NCBI GenBank assembly: GCA_021772355.1
Contig: JAJFMB010000208.1
Location: 1 to 11,946 of the forward strand
DNA length: 11,946 nucleotides
Source: Chlamydiota bacterium
GTDB taxonomy: Bacteria; Chlamydiota; Chlamydiia; Chlamydiales; JAJFMB01
Direction of reading: 5' to 3'
The notes under the pieces are model-generated. The model did not search any database. It worked only from the letters and a program-made list of their open reading frames with translations, and was not told the origin of the DNA. The position numbers and the translations under genes are program-made. Of this stretch, positions 5,093-11,910 are shown piece by piece; within the stretch, counting starts at the first letter, position 1, and each line of letters opens with the position of its first letter.

Positions 5093-6190
5093 ATGAAGAA
5101 AGTGATTCTTGGATGGTTTATAAGCGCGATTTTCTTTGTTCCCACTCTTAGTTCTAGAGAGTTGACACCACTTTCACATGAAATTATTGGCAACGGCCAA
5201 TACATCGTTTCAGATATTAACTTAACGATAATGGGTGAGGACGGGGATCTGTTCTCCTCTAGTTCTGCCTATGCTCCCATTTTGGATTGGTTACAGTGTG
5301 GTGGTAAATTGTTAGCGATAACGAGCAGTACCATTGAGCGCATTAAAACTGAGTTCTGGGAGCAAGTTCCGATTGCATTGCGTTGCAATGGACGCGTCTT
5401 GTTGTCAACCAATTGCGGCGCAGTGTTGTACTACAGCGATGAAAAGGGAAACTTGATTGAAGATGTGGAGTACCGACATAAAGCTTTATCCGGTGGTACT
5501 GTCATTAAGGAAGCAAATCATCTAATAGATCGCATTGTCACATGGTTAAACGATTACTATGACTATTTAGAAGCCAATCCAATGGTTGTCGAACAACTAT
5601 CTGAGAAAGCTCGTAGAAAAGTTGAGAAGAGCATGGCGAGCAGAAATGGAAAGTGGACCCGCAAGCAGCTAGAGACGATTGTCGATATTGACATGGCCAA
5701 AATTGAGATCAGAAGAATCTTTAACACAAGAGATGTCGTGCAGATCACCTTTAGAGGGGTTCCGTGTGACCTTCCTCTCGATTTTTCCTCTTTGGGAATT
5801 GAGGAATTTAACCTCACTTTGGTCAAAAACGACTACTCGGTAGATCTGCTTGTTCAGGGTGTAGACAAAGGGCTTCCTCTGAATTGGGTCATGCAATCGG
5901 AAAAGTGTGAGCTAAATCCAAGTCGCTCATTTGCGATGGGAGATCGTCCTTATGGGAATGACGCCGGTATGATCGGCAAGGGACTGCCGTTTATCTCTGT
6001 GTGCGAGTATCCCGATCGCGTACCGCAATCAGTACGCTCCTTGCATATCGGTGGTAATCAAGAGGGAACAAAAAGAGTGATTGAAGCCCTCGTTAGTGAA
6101 GCGCGTCGCATGGACGAACAGCGCAACTATGCGCCCGTCATCCCCTCATCTTTAGAGCGCATCGTCCATTCGATTCAAGCATCGAGCTAG
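5093..6190 (+). CDS. Exported HAD-superfamily protein with altered motif I
   Basis: 365 residues from ATG 5093 (AAAGG 8 bases upstream); the longer frame from TTG 5066 lacks support because the signal peptide begins at MKK. Residues 1-20 form a secretion signal (MKKVILGWFISAIFFVPTLS). HAD phosphohydrolase motifs follow in order: motif I DINLT at 41-45, motif II AITSS near 75-79, motif III Lys259 and motif IV GDRPYGND at 283-290. The layout, with the cap between motifs II and III, resembles Cof/sucrose-phosphatase type HADs. The second motif-I aspartate, the general acid/base, is Asn43 (AAC). The nucleophile Asp41 and motif IV are intact. The protein may bind phosphorylated ligands without efficient turnover. 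The substrate is unknown. Its stop overlaps that of the converging gene. Confidence 0.72.
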   Translation: MKKVILGWFISAIFFVPTLSSRELTPLSHEIIGNGQYIVSDINLTIMGEDGDLFSSSSAYAPILDWLQCGGKLLAITSSTIERIKTEFWEQVPIALRCNGRVLLSTNCGAVLYYSDEKGNLIEDVEYRHKALSGGTVIKEANHLIDRIVTWLNDYYDYLEANPMVVEQLSEKARRKVEKSMASRNGKWTRKQLETIVDIDMAKIEIRRIFNTRDVVQITFRGVPCDLPLDFSSLGIEEFNLTLVKNDYSVDLLVQGVDKGLPLNWVMQSEKCELNPSRSFAMGDRPYGNDAGMIGKGLPFISVCEYPDRVPQSVRSLHIGGNQEGTKRVIEALVSEARRMDEQRNYAPVIPSSLERIVHSIQASS

Positions 6191-7074
6191 GGAAGCGTCA
6201 CCGTTAATGGTTCTGTTTCCGAATCATTATTGAAGGCAGTTAGCTCGTAGGTATTAGACTTATTCTTCTTGCGATTGTGATCTTCGTATTCAAAAGGTCC
6301 TTTCTTGGGGACAAAGGCGATTAATTTGCCGTCGCGATAGATGTGATACCCAAAAATATTGTCAGAAGGGCTCGGCCACCAGGTCAATTTGTGGATAATC
6401 TCCGATTGCGATGGAAAGCGATTCTTAACGACCTTTCCCTCAAAACATTCAGGAGGAAGGATATCGTCAGCAAGAATCTGCACATCGTCAACGGCGAAGT
6501 TAAAAACATCTATTGTTGTAACTACAGCAAAGCGCAAGCGAATGGTTTGTCCGGCAAAAGGGGTAAGATCGAAAGTGAGGGGTGTGTACCCTAGCGAATT
6601 AGGATCCCCCGGATTCGTTTGAAAGAGATTGGCGAGTACATCAGCGGGTGCCACGGAAAAGGGGTCTACCGCTGTAGGGTCCATAATATCGATACGAGCT
6701 TGTTGATTTGGGGTAACAGTAGGATCCAGCGTCGGCTGAGTAACGAATCCTCCTGCATGATTAAAATAGTAATAAATCAGACTAAGTTGAATGTTGCCGC
6801 TAGTGGGCAGTGTCACATCTTGAAAGAGGATTTGAGAAGAAGGACCATTTTGATCTGCGACAACGGCAAATGTGCCGGTTGGAGGTGGAGGTAAAGGAGG
6901 GAGTGCAATTCCCGTGTAGACGTTCCAAAAACTAGCGCCATTAAAGTGCATCTCTGTCCACCCTGTTAGGTCGCCGGTTTCGAAGTCGCCGTTGACGACG
7001 AGGTTTGTTTGGGCGTGCCCAAGAGATGGGAAAAGTAGAACAGATGCTGTGAAAAGGGTGGCTAAAAATTTCAT
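6187..7074 (-). CDS. Exported beta-sandwich protein with C-terminal fibronectin III-like domain
   Basis: 295-residue secreted or envelope protein of unknown role. The start is ATG 7074 with GGAG 6 bases upstream; a signal peptide covers residues 1-21 (MKFLATLFTASVLLFPSLGHA). The N-terminal module begins NLVVNGDFETGDLTGWT, the typical opening of carbohydrate-binding-like jelly-roll domains, and closes with the AVDDVQI strand. A proline-rich PPLPPPPTG loop lies inside it. After residue ~210 a second module (HKLTWWPSPSDNIFGYHIYRDGK ... YELTAFN) has the spacing of a fibronectin type III domain. There is no membrane anchor or PEP-CTERM tail. The stop codons of this gene and the converging HAD gene share CTAG (6187-6190), leaving no room for a separate terminator. 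Adhesion or glycan binding is a guess from fold only. Confidence 0.72.
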   Translation of the reverse strand: MKFLATLFTASVLLFPSLGHAQTNLVVNGDFETGDLTGWTEMHFNGASFWNVYTGIALPPLPPPPTGTFAVVADQNGPSSQILFQDVTLPTSGNIQLSLIYYYFNHAGGFVTQPTLDPTVTPNQQARIDIMDPTAVDPFSVAPADVLANLFQTNPGDPNSLGYTPLTFDLTPFAGQTIRLRFAVVTTIDVFNFAVDDVQILADDILPPECFEGKVVKNRFPSQSEIIHKLTWWPSPSDNIFGYHIYRDGKLIAFVPKKGPFEYEDHNRKKNKSNTYELTAFNNDSETEPLTVTLP

Positions 7075-7087
7075 GAGTGACTCCAAA

Positions 7088-7109
7088 ATAGTAAGATTAT
7101 TTTTACTAT
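7088..7109 (-). promoter_or_regulatory. AT-rich inverted repeat upstream of the exported beta-sandwich gene
   Basis: ATAGTAA (7088-7094) and TTACTAT (7103-7109) form a 7-bp inverted repeat with an 8-base spacer, 3 bases from the Shine-Dalgarno sequence of the gene starting at 7074. It could be an operator, a weak mRNA hairpin, or part of a leaky terminator for the DASS operon that ends at 7149. No better terminator is visible in the gap. Confidence 0.3.
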
Positions 7110-7148
7110 CGTTTTTTGGCGCAAATTTTTCAACAGATAAATGCGTGT

Positions 7149-8519
7149 CTAAAGAACCCAGGGAATAATGGTGTCGAAGCCTATGAGCATAAGAACGAGT
7201 CCGATGAGGCCGATGAGAAAGCCTGCTTTAAACATGTCTTTAATAGTGATGAGGCCTGTGGCGTAGGCCATGGCGTTGGGAGGCGTGGAGATGGGAAATG
7301 TGAAGGAAAAAGAGCAGGCCAGGGCTGTGCTGATGGGAAGAAAGCTTTGATGAAGCGGGTCTAGGCTGACGGCGATAGGGAGTAGGAGGTTTGCAGTAGC
7401 GGTGTTACTGATGAAGGAAGTGAGAAGAAAGGCAGTGAGCGAGAAGATGAGTGTCAAGGTGAGGATGTTTAGACCCTGAAAGGTGGCGATGGTGTCGACA
7501 AGGTTGCTCATTTGGATGGCTTCGCCCAGGGCAAGGCCGCCCCACATGAGCACGAGGATGTCCCAGGGGATGGTACGTAATTCATGGACTGAAATTAATT
7601 GGGTTAAAGCAAAGGCGCTTACGCCGGAAAGTGCAATGAGGGATTCGGGGATATGATGCAAGGGTTGTGTGAGCCAGAGCAGAATCATTGCTGCGGCGAT
7701 TAGCATAACATAGAGGCCTTGTCGGGTTAGCCTGATTTTTTGCGGAATAATGCCGGATACAGTTTTTTCTTGTGGAGGGAATAAGAAGAGGATAATGGCA
7801 ACGGCGATAATCAGCAAGAGGATGACAAGGGGAAGGGCCATGATTATCCAACTGAGAAAATCGATGTTTAGCCCGTATTCGCGCAGGATACCAATGGCGA
7901 TTGCGTTGGGTGGTGTGCCAATGGGAGTACCGATACCACCAATATTGGCGCCGAAAGCAATAGCGATCACCATACCTTTCTTGAGGGGGTCATTGGGGCG
8001 GAGGACATCGAGAATGGGTTTGCTAAGTGTAAGCATCATGGCTACTGCTGCGGTATTGGACATCCACATCGAAAAAAATGCGCTGCAACAGAGAAAACCT
8101 GTCAGAAGAGTGCTTGAGCGGTTGCCGAGTTTTACAAGAAGCTTCTCCATCAAAAATTGGTCGACGCCGTGTTTGTTGGCAGCAGCTGCCATGACAAGGC
8201 CCCCTAAAAAAAGCATTATGACAGGATTGGCAAACTGAGTAAAAAAGAGAGGCATGCTTTTAGGATCATCAAGGTTTGTCAATAAAAAGGTGAGAAGGAC
8301 GACGATCACAAGCGAAGTGGCATAAAGCGGGATGATTTCCAATGCCCAAAAAAAGATGGCAAAAATGAAAACAGACAAAACCTTTCTACTCGTATCATCC
8401 AATTCAGGAACGAAAAAGTAGGCAAGCAAACTGCATCCGATCGCAAGGATCGCAGGAAGAATTTTTTTTACGAGTATTTCCACATCATCTTCTATAGGAT
8501 AAAAAGAAAATGTTGTCAT
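7149..8519 (-). CDS. DASS/SLC13 family sodium-coupled dicarboxylate carrier
   Basis: Inner-membrane carrier of 456 residues in the divalent anion:Na+ symporter family (CitT/SodiT/SLC13), which moves di- and tricarboxylates such as malate or 2-oxoglutarate, or sulfate. Both family Na+/substrate SNT motifs are present (154-156 and 371-373), each followed by the expected small-residue stretch. The paired hairpin motifs GTPIGTPPNAIA (197-208) and STPPNAMAYATG (411-422) are also present. The start at ATG 8519 has no Shine-Dalgarno sequence; the preceding gene ends 6 bases earlier, so translation probably depends on ribosomes from that gene. Last gene of a three-gene operon. Intracellular bacteria use such carriers to take host TCA intermediates; the substrate is not settled by sequence. 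Confidence 0.9.
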   Translation of the reverse strand: MTTFSFYPIEDDVEILVKKILPAILAIGCSLLAYFFVPELDDTSRKVLSVFIFAIFFWALEIIPLYATSLVIVVLLTFLLTNLDDPKSMPLFFTQFANPVIMLFLGGLVMAAAANKHGVDQFLMEKLLVKLGNRSSTLLTGFLCCSAFFSMWMSNTAAVAMMLTLSKPILDVLRPNDPLKKGMVIAIAFGANIGGIGTPIGTPPNAIAIGILREYGLNIDFLSWIIMALPLVILLLIIAVAIILFLFPPQEKTVSGIIPQKIRLTRQGLYVMLIAAAMILLWLTQPLHHIPESLIALSGVSAFALTQLISVHELRTIPWDILVLMWGGLALGEAIQMSNLVDTIATFQGLNILTLTLIFSLTAFLLTSFISNTATANLLLPIAVSLDPLHQSFLPISTALACSFSFTFPISTPPNAMAYATGLITIKDMFKAGFLIGLIGLVLMLIGFDTIIPWVL

Positions 8520-8525
8520 GAGGAA

Positions 8526-9194
8526 TCATAACTTTGACACCGGTATCTGCTTAAAAGCCTCTCGGTAGAGACTTTCTCTGAGATCAGCATTTGCGTTATT
8601 TGTTGTGCGGCCAGACAGCTCAATAGATAGTGAGGTTCTCATCCATGCTTTAGCTTGATCATAGGAAAATTTTGGTGTGGGTGCGTCGTTATGCTTACAA
8701 AATGAGAGATATTGCCTTTCTGCTACTTGCGCCGCTTGGTGGCACTGTTGAAAGGCATGATTGAATTTTGGTAAGATGCATTCACTTTGTGTTTGTGTTT
8801 GAAAAACAGAATCTAGAGCATTTAATTCATTTGCAACCTGTTCGCCCCACAGCATAAATAGTTGAGACATATCTATGACATCAACTCTTTTGGCAAGATT
8901 ATAGAAGTGTTCTGCACGATCATATGTCCATTGGTTCCTAAGAAAGATGCGGAACGACTGTGATAGATGAGCGGTTTGTTCAGATTCGAAGGTCTCTAGT
9001 AGGGAACGAACTTTTTCTTCCGTCCATGTTCCGTTGAAACCCGATAACCAAAAAAAATCCTCGAAGAGTTGTTCATCAGTGATGTGTCCTTGCTCGAAAT
9101 TAGAGATCAACTCCTGAAGAGGATCTGTTTGTGGCATATCCCTATGATGGGATGATGAGGTCACACTGGAACTAATCTTTTCTAGATAAGCCAT
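8526..9194 (-). CDS. Unrecognised 222-residue protein
   Basis: I do not recognise a family. The product is predicted soluble, with no signal peptide or membrane span. It opens with a Ser/Thr/His-rich stretch (SSSVTSSSHHRD), then an acidic, aromatic segment (LFEDFFWLSGFNGTWTEEKV), and then mostly helical sequence to the C-terminus; cysteines and histidines in QCHQAA and FCKHND show no metal-site spacing. The start is well supported: GAGGAGGAG lies 5 bases before the ATG, and its ATG shares one base with the stop of the upstream PGPGW gene (TAATG). It ends 6 bases before the DASS carrier, so it is co-expressed with it. It could be an accessory protein or an effector, but nothing in the sequence decides. 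Confidence 0.8.
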   Translation of the reverse strand: MAYLEKISSSVTSSSHHRDMPQTDPLQELISNFEQGHITDEQLFEDFFWLSGFNGTWTEEKVRSLLETFESEQTAHLSQSFRIFLRNQWTYDRAEHFYNLAKRVDVIDMSQLFMLWGEQVANELNALDSVFQTQTQSECILPKFNHAFQQCHQAAQVAERQYLSFCKHNDAPTPKFSYDQAKAWMRTSLSIELSGRTTNNANADLRESLYREAFKQIPVSKL

Positions 9195-9433
9195 TATTTC
9201 TCCTCCTCGTCTTTTTTTTCATGCCGTTTGAACTGAGCCATGTTCTTCACCCTATGTAAAAAATTCTTGGCCCAGACAAACTCTGTTGAGAGAATAAGCA
9301 AGCCGAGAGGAATTACGACGATTGCCGGACCGGGAAGAAAAAGCAGCGCAATACCGAATAAAAGGACTGTCATTCCGACAACAAAAACGACAAGACGGCG
9401 CGCTTGTCTCAATGTATAATGAAAAAGACTCAT
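9194..9433 (-). CDS. PGPGW-type small membrane protein
   Basis: 79 residues with two closely spaced membrane helices (about 13-33 and 36-51), resembling the PGPGW putative transmembrane family: LPGPAIVVIPLGLLILSTEFVWAKNFL at 33-59 carries the P-G-P turn (fourth position Ala rather than Gly), the central GL and the EF-WA end. A strongly charged tail (KRHEKKDEEEK) follows, probably cytosolic. The function of the family is not known to me. First gene of a three-gene operon with the 222-residue protein and the DASS carrier. The start at 9433 has an AGGGA about 6 bases upstream. Confidence 0.75.
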   Translation of the reverse strand: MSLFHYTLRQARRLVVFVVGMTVLLFGIALLFLPGPAIVVIPLGLLILSTEFVWAKNFLHRVKNMAQFKRHEKKDEEEK

Positions 9434-9440
9434 GGCTATC

Positions 9441-9464
9441 CCTATTTCAATTCCTCAAAATAGG
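9441..9464 (-). promoter_or_regulatory. Inverted repeat over the ribosome site of the PGPGW operon
   Basis: In the minus-strand mRNA, CCTATTT and AAATAGG form a 7-bp perfect stem around a 10-base loop. The AGG of the right arm is part of the Shine-Dalgarno sequence for the start at 9433, so the hairpin would partly mask it. The stem is AU-rich and weak. Confidence 0.35.
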
Positions 9465-9512
9465 TAAATTCGCAAGAAAAGTACAGCAAATTTCTGTTAA
9501 AGGAATTTAAGA

Positions 9513-9529
9513 GGCGGCTAAAAGCCGCC
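9513..9529 (-). terminator. GC-rich hairpin terminator after the SNF transporter gene
   Basis: GGCGGCT (9513-9519), loop AAA, AGCCGCC (9523-9529): a perfect 7-bp GC-rich stem starting 6 bases past the stop codon at 9536. The U-tract in the minus-strand transcript is poor (TCTTAAATT), so termination may be incomplete. No convincing promoter for the following operon was found between 9434 and 9512; read-through may feed it. Confidence 0.65.
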
Positions 9530-9535
9530 ATCTAA

Positions 9536-11026
9536 TTAGTTTGAGCTATAGACTAATGCTCTTTTCTCAGAGAAGTGCATCAAGGCATAGGAAGCAGCAA
9601 ATGCTAGTGTGAACCAGCCCCAACGTACTCCTTTCAGAAGATCCCAAGAGGTGAACTCCTGTGAGAGGTTGCCGATCAAGATGATGCCTAGAAGTGCAGG
9701 TGCTACATAGCGCAAAGAGCGGCTAAAGGCGTGCATGCTTGAAGTTGATTGCCAAATAGGGTCGTTGCTTAGGGTTGGGCACGAATAATGGAATGCTAAA
9801 ATAAGTGCTAATCCTCCGATCAACATGTTGATGCCGATCACCATGGGGATTAGAGCGTCCATGACATAAGAGGCGTTTCCCATGCAAAAGAAAGCTGATA
9901 AGGCAGTGACAACAAGAAGAGTTCCGGTGACAGCACTCTTGCGTGTGGTGCGGTACTCCACTTCGACATTACCAACAGCACTTTCCACTATGGAAAAGAA
10001 TCCGGTGATGCCGGCGATAAAAATGCAAAAGAAGAAGATCACTCCGATAATAGGGGAGAGAATGGGTCCGAAAAACTTTAAGAGTTGCGGAAAGACGACA
10101 AAGCCAATTTCGAATGTCGAGGCATTCTCGAGGATGGATTCAAACGGAATATTTTGGACATGGCTAATATGAGCTAAACAGCCAAAGATGGCAGCGCCTG
10201 CGATAAAGGAGACCATAAAGTCACCAAATATCACATACTTCATGGCACGTGCTATGCTATGAGATTCTCCTGTGTGACGTGAATAGCCCACAATAATTCC
10301 TAGTCCGAGTGACAAGCTAAAAAAGAGCTGCCCAAAGACATCGCGCCACAAAGCGGCATCGAGTAATTTGGCAAAATTCGGTTGCAAATAGTAGGCCCAG
10401 CCATTGATACCGCCCGGTAAAAAAGCCACGAAGACCGCAAAGGCGACCATCATAAAGGCGAGCAAAGGCATAAAGAGAGAGCAAAATTTCTCAATGCCGT
10501 CTTTAATATTTCTGACAAGGACAAACCATGTCACAATGGAAACGACGACAGTGGCAATAAAAATAGGTAGGGAGAGTCCACCGAACTGGGTTAGGCCATC
10601 AGTCGATTTCAAAAATGAGTGAACAAAGAACTCTTTAGTGTCCATTGGAATGGAGTTGGTGGCGGAAAAATAAATGTATGCCACGGAATATCCGGTAAGA
10701 ACAACGTAAAAAGCACCGATAGAAAGACACGCAATCACAGCTAGCCATCCCAGAGTTTTTCCCACCTTTCCCCATACCTGACCATAAGCGGATACAAGAG
10801 GAGATTTAAGGCGATCACCGATAATTCCTTCGAGAATTAGAAAGGGAAATCCTAATAGAATTAAGGCAATGCAGTAAGGGATAAGGTAAGCACCACCGCC
10901 ATTTTTATAGGCTTGGGCGCTAAAACTCAAAATGTTGGCAAATCCAACTGCTGATCCGATTAAGGACCAAATAAAACCTCGTTCAGAATTCCAAGTCGAA
11001 TCCGAGGCTGTGTCTGGTGAAGACAT
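9536..11026 (-). CDS. Sodium-dependent transporter, SNF/NSS family
   Basis: Inner-membrane carrier of the neurotransmitter:sodium symporter family; bacterial members (LeuT, MhsT, TnaT) take up amino acids with Na+. 496 residues from ATG 11026, chosen over the ATG at 11035 because AAGGA lies 8 bases before 11026 but overlaps 11035. The signature helix-1 region ERGFIWSLIGSAVGFANILSFS is at residues 15-36; the Na+-site stretch GSAVGFANI is at 24-32 and the NGGGAYLIPY block at 42-51. It differs from LeuT-type GNIWRFP by having ANILSFS, so the unwound helix-1 region is unusual. About a dozen spans are visible. Preceded by a leader with a terminator-like hairpin and its own promoter; followed by a hairpin terminator. 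The substrate is unknown, probably amino acids. Confidence 0.9.
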   Translation of the reverse strand: MSSPDTASDSTWNSERGFIWSLIGSAVGFANILSFSAQAYKNGGGAYLIPYCIALILLGFPFLILEGIIGDRLKSPLVSAYGQVWGKVGKTLGWLAVIACLSIGAFYVVLTGYSVAYIYFSATNSIPMDTKEFFVHSFLKSTDGLTQFGGLSLPIFIATVVVSIVTWFVLVRNIKDGIEKFCSLFMPLLAFMMVAFAVFVAFLPGGINGWAYYLQPNFAKLLDAALWRDVFGQLFFSLSLGLGIIVGYSRHTGESHSIARAMKYVIFGDFMVSFIAGAAIFGCLAHISHVQNIPFESILENASTFEIGFVVFPQLLKFFGPILSPIIGVIFFFCIFIAGITGFFSIVESAVGNVEVEYRTTRKSAVTGTLLVVTALSAFFCMGNASYVMDALIPMVIGINMLIGGLALILAFHYSCPTLSNDPIWQSTSSMHAFSRSLRYVAPALLGIILIGNLSQEFTSWDLLKGVRWGWFTLAFAASYALMHFSEKRALVYSSN

Positions 11027-11056
11027 TGTTTCCATCCTTATATTTATTGCTAAAAA

Positions 11057-11090
11057 GAAAAAAAAGAGACGTTTGCCCTTTAAGGAGCAA
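11057..11090 (-). terminator. Terminator-like hairpin in the SNF transporter leader
   Basis: The minus-strand RNA can fold TTGC-CCT with AGG-GCAA (11073-11090; 7 bp with one bulged T, loop TAA), followed about seven bases later by TCTTTTTTTTCTTTTT-type sequence (11052-11067). It sits some 30-45 bases before the start at 11026 and after the promoter, so if it works it would be conditional. The gap between stem and U-tract makes it weaker than the brnQ terminator. Confidence 0.35.
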
Positions 11091-11127
11091 GAGAGATAGA
11101 GGGGTCGATGAGTTCTGAATCGTACAC
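11080..11127 (-). CDS. Possible 15-residue leader peptide of the SNF transporter
   Basis: GTG at 11127 preceded by AGAGG (11136-11140) with 8-base spacing opens a 15-codon frame (MYDSELIDPSISLAP) ending at TAA 11080-11082, inside the loop of the terminator-like hairpin. The position between promoter and hairpin is what an attenuator leader needs. However, no codon type is strongly over-represented (3 Ser, 2 Ile, 2 Leu, 2 Pro, 1 Tyr). Treat as a candidate only. Confidence 0.25.
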   Translation of the reverse strand: MYDSELIDPSISLAP

Positions 11128-11151
11128 GAGGAGGACCTCTTTTGGGAAAAA

Positions 11152-11180
11152 ATTATAAGAGTTTTATGAAATTTTGTCTA
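11152..11180 (-). promoter_or_regulatory. Promoter of the SNF transporter gene
   Basis: On the minus strand TAGACA (-35, 11180-11175), a 17-bp spacer and the consensus -10 TATAAT (11157-11152). The start of transcription is expected near 11145, giving a leader of about 120 bases. Confidence 0.62.
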
Positions 11181-11186
11181 GACAAA
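11173..11186. promoter_or_regulatory. Perfect 14-bp palindrome shared by divergent promoters
   Basis: TTTGTCTAGACAAA is a perfect inverted repeat. Because it is symmetrical it supplies TAGACA on both strands: the -35 of the SNF gene on the minus strand, and a possible -35 (11179-11184) on the plus strand facing AATAAT (11203-11208, 18-bp spacer) ahead of the Sel1 gene. A dimeric regulator bound here would control both genes. The rest of the 214-bp divergent gap holds only the SNF leader. Confidence 0.5.
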
Positions 11187-11240
11187 TGCTAAGGATATCA
11201 GGAATAATGCCACAAATTTTTTGATCTTTGGGATATAAAA

Positions 11241-11861
11241 ATGAATGTAAAAAATATTTTAATATTTTCTTTTGTCACAGCCTTTTTTTGTTTCTTTATG
11301 ATAGGAACCAAGGATGCAAATTATTATTATTATAAAGGAAAAAACGGACTGGAAGAGAATCACAGGGAAGAGGCTGTACAATGGTTGACTAAGGCATCTG
11401 AAATGGGATGTGCGAAAGCGACACAGCTCCTTGCGTCGATGTTCCAACAAGAGGGAAATGCAGTGGAGGCTTTGAACTTGCTAGCAAGGGTGGTAAAGGC
11501 AGAGCGTGATTCCAATGTAATGCAGTTTATCAATATTTGTTTTGAAACTGGGGAGTTGCTGAAGGGGAAAGAAATACTACAGCCTCTAGCTGATGAGGGA
11601 AATTCTTCAGCTCAATATGGTATAGGTTTTATTTATCTTGCCGAAAAACAGTTTGATCGGGCGGTGGTGCATTTCGCTGCTGCTTCAAGTAAAAATTACG
11701 CTCATGCGACGCTTTCACTCTCCGAGTGTTACTCCAAGGGATTAGGCGTTCCAAAAGATCTTGATCGAGCCTTGGAACTTTGTGAATTAGCAAAAATTCA
11801 AGATAATAGTTTAGAAAGTGTGGTTGAAGAGGTAATTAATGTATATAAAACTATGATTTAA
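11241..11861 (+). CDS. Sel1-like repeat protein with N-terminal signal/anchor
   Basis: 206 residues; residues 6-21 form a hydrophobic signal or anchor (ILIFSFVTAFFCFFMI), so the rest should lie outside the cytoplasm. From about residue 27 to 187 there are TPR/Sel1-like helical pairs: EEAVQWLTKASEMGCAKA (43-60), ILQPLADEGNSSAQYGIG (112-129) and AVVHFAAASSKNYAHATL (141-158). The last is followed by a near-canonical unit with YSKGLGVPKDLDRALEL (164-180). Such repeats act as protein-protein scaffolds. The start has a weak GGGA 7 bases upstream. It is divergent from the SNF transporter. A same-strand gene follows 49 bp after its stop. Confidence 0.82.
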   Translation: MNVKNILIFSFVTAFFCFFMIGTKDANYYYYKGKNGLEENHREEAVQWLTKASEMGCAKATQLLASMFQQEGNAVEALNLLARVVKAERDSNVMQFINICFETGELLKGKEILQPLADEGNSSAQYGIGFIYLAEKQFDRAVVHFAAASSKNYAHATLSLSECYSKGLGVPKDLDRALELCELAKIQDNSLESVVEEVINVYKTMI

Positions 11862-11910
11862 ATATTGTTTTTGTTATATTGTTTTTTAATGATTAAATAA
11901 GGAGGCAAAA

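Noticed and set aside
7750..8238. A 162-codon plus-strand open frame.
   Set aside because: Antisense shadow of the DASS carrier gene; low-complexity basic sequence with no ribosome site.
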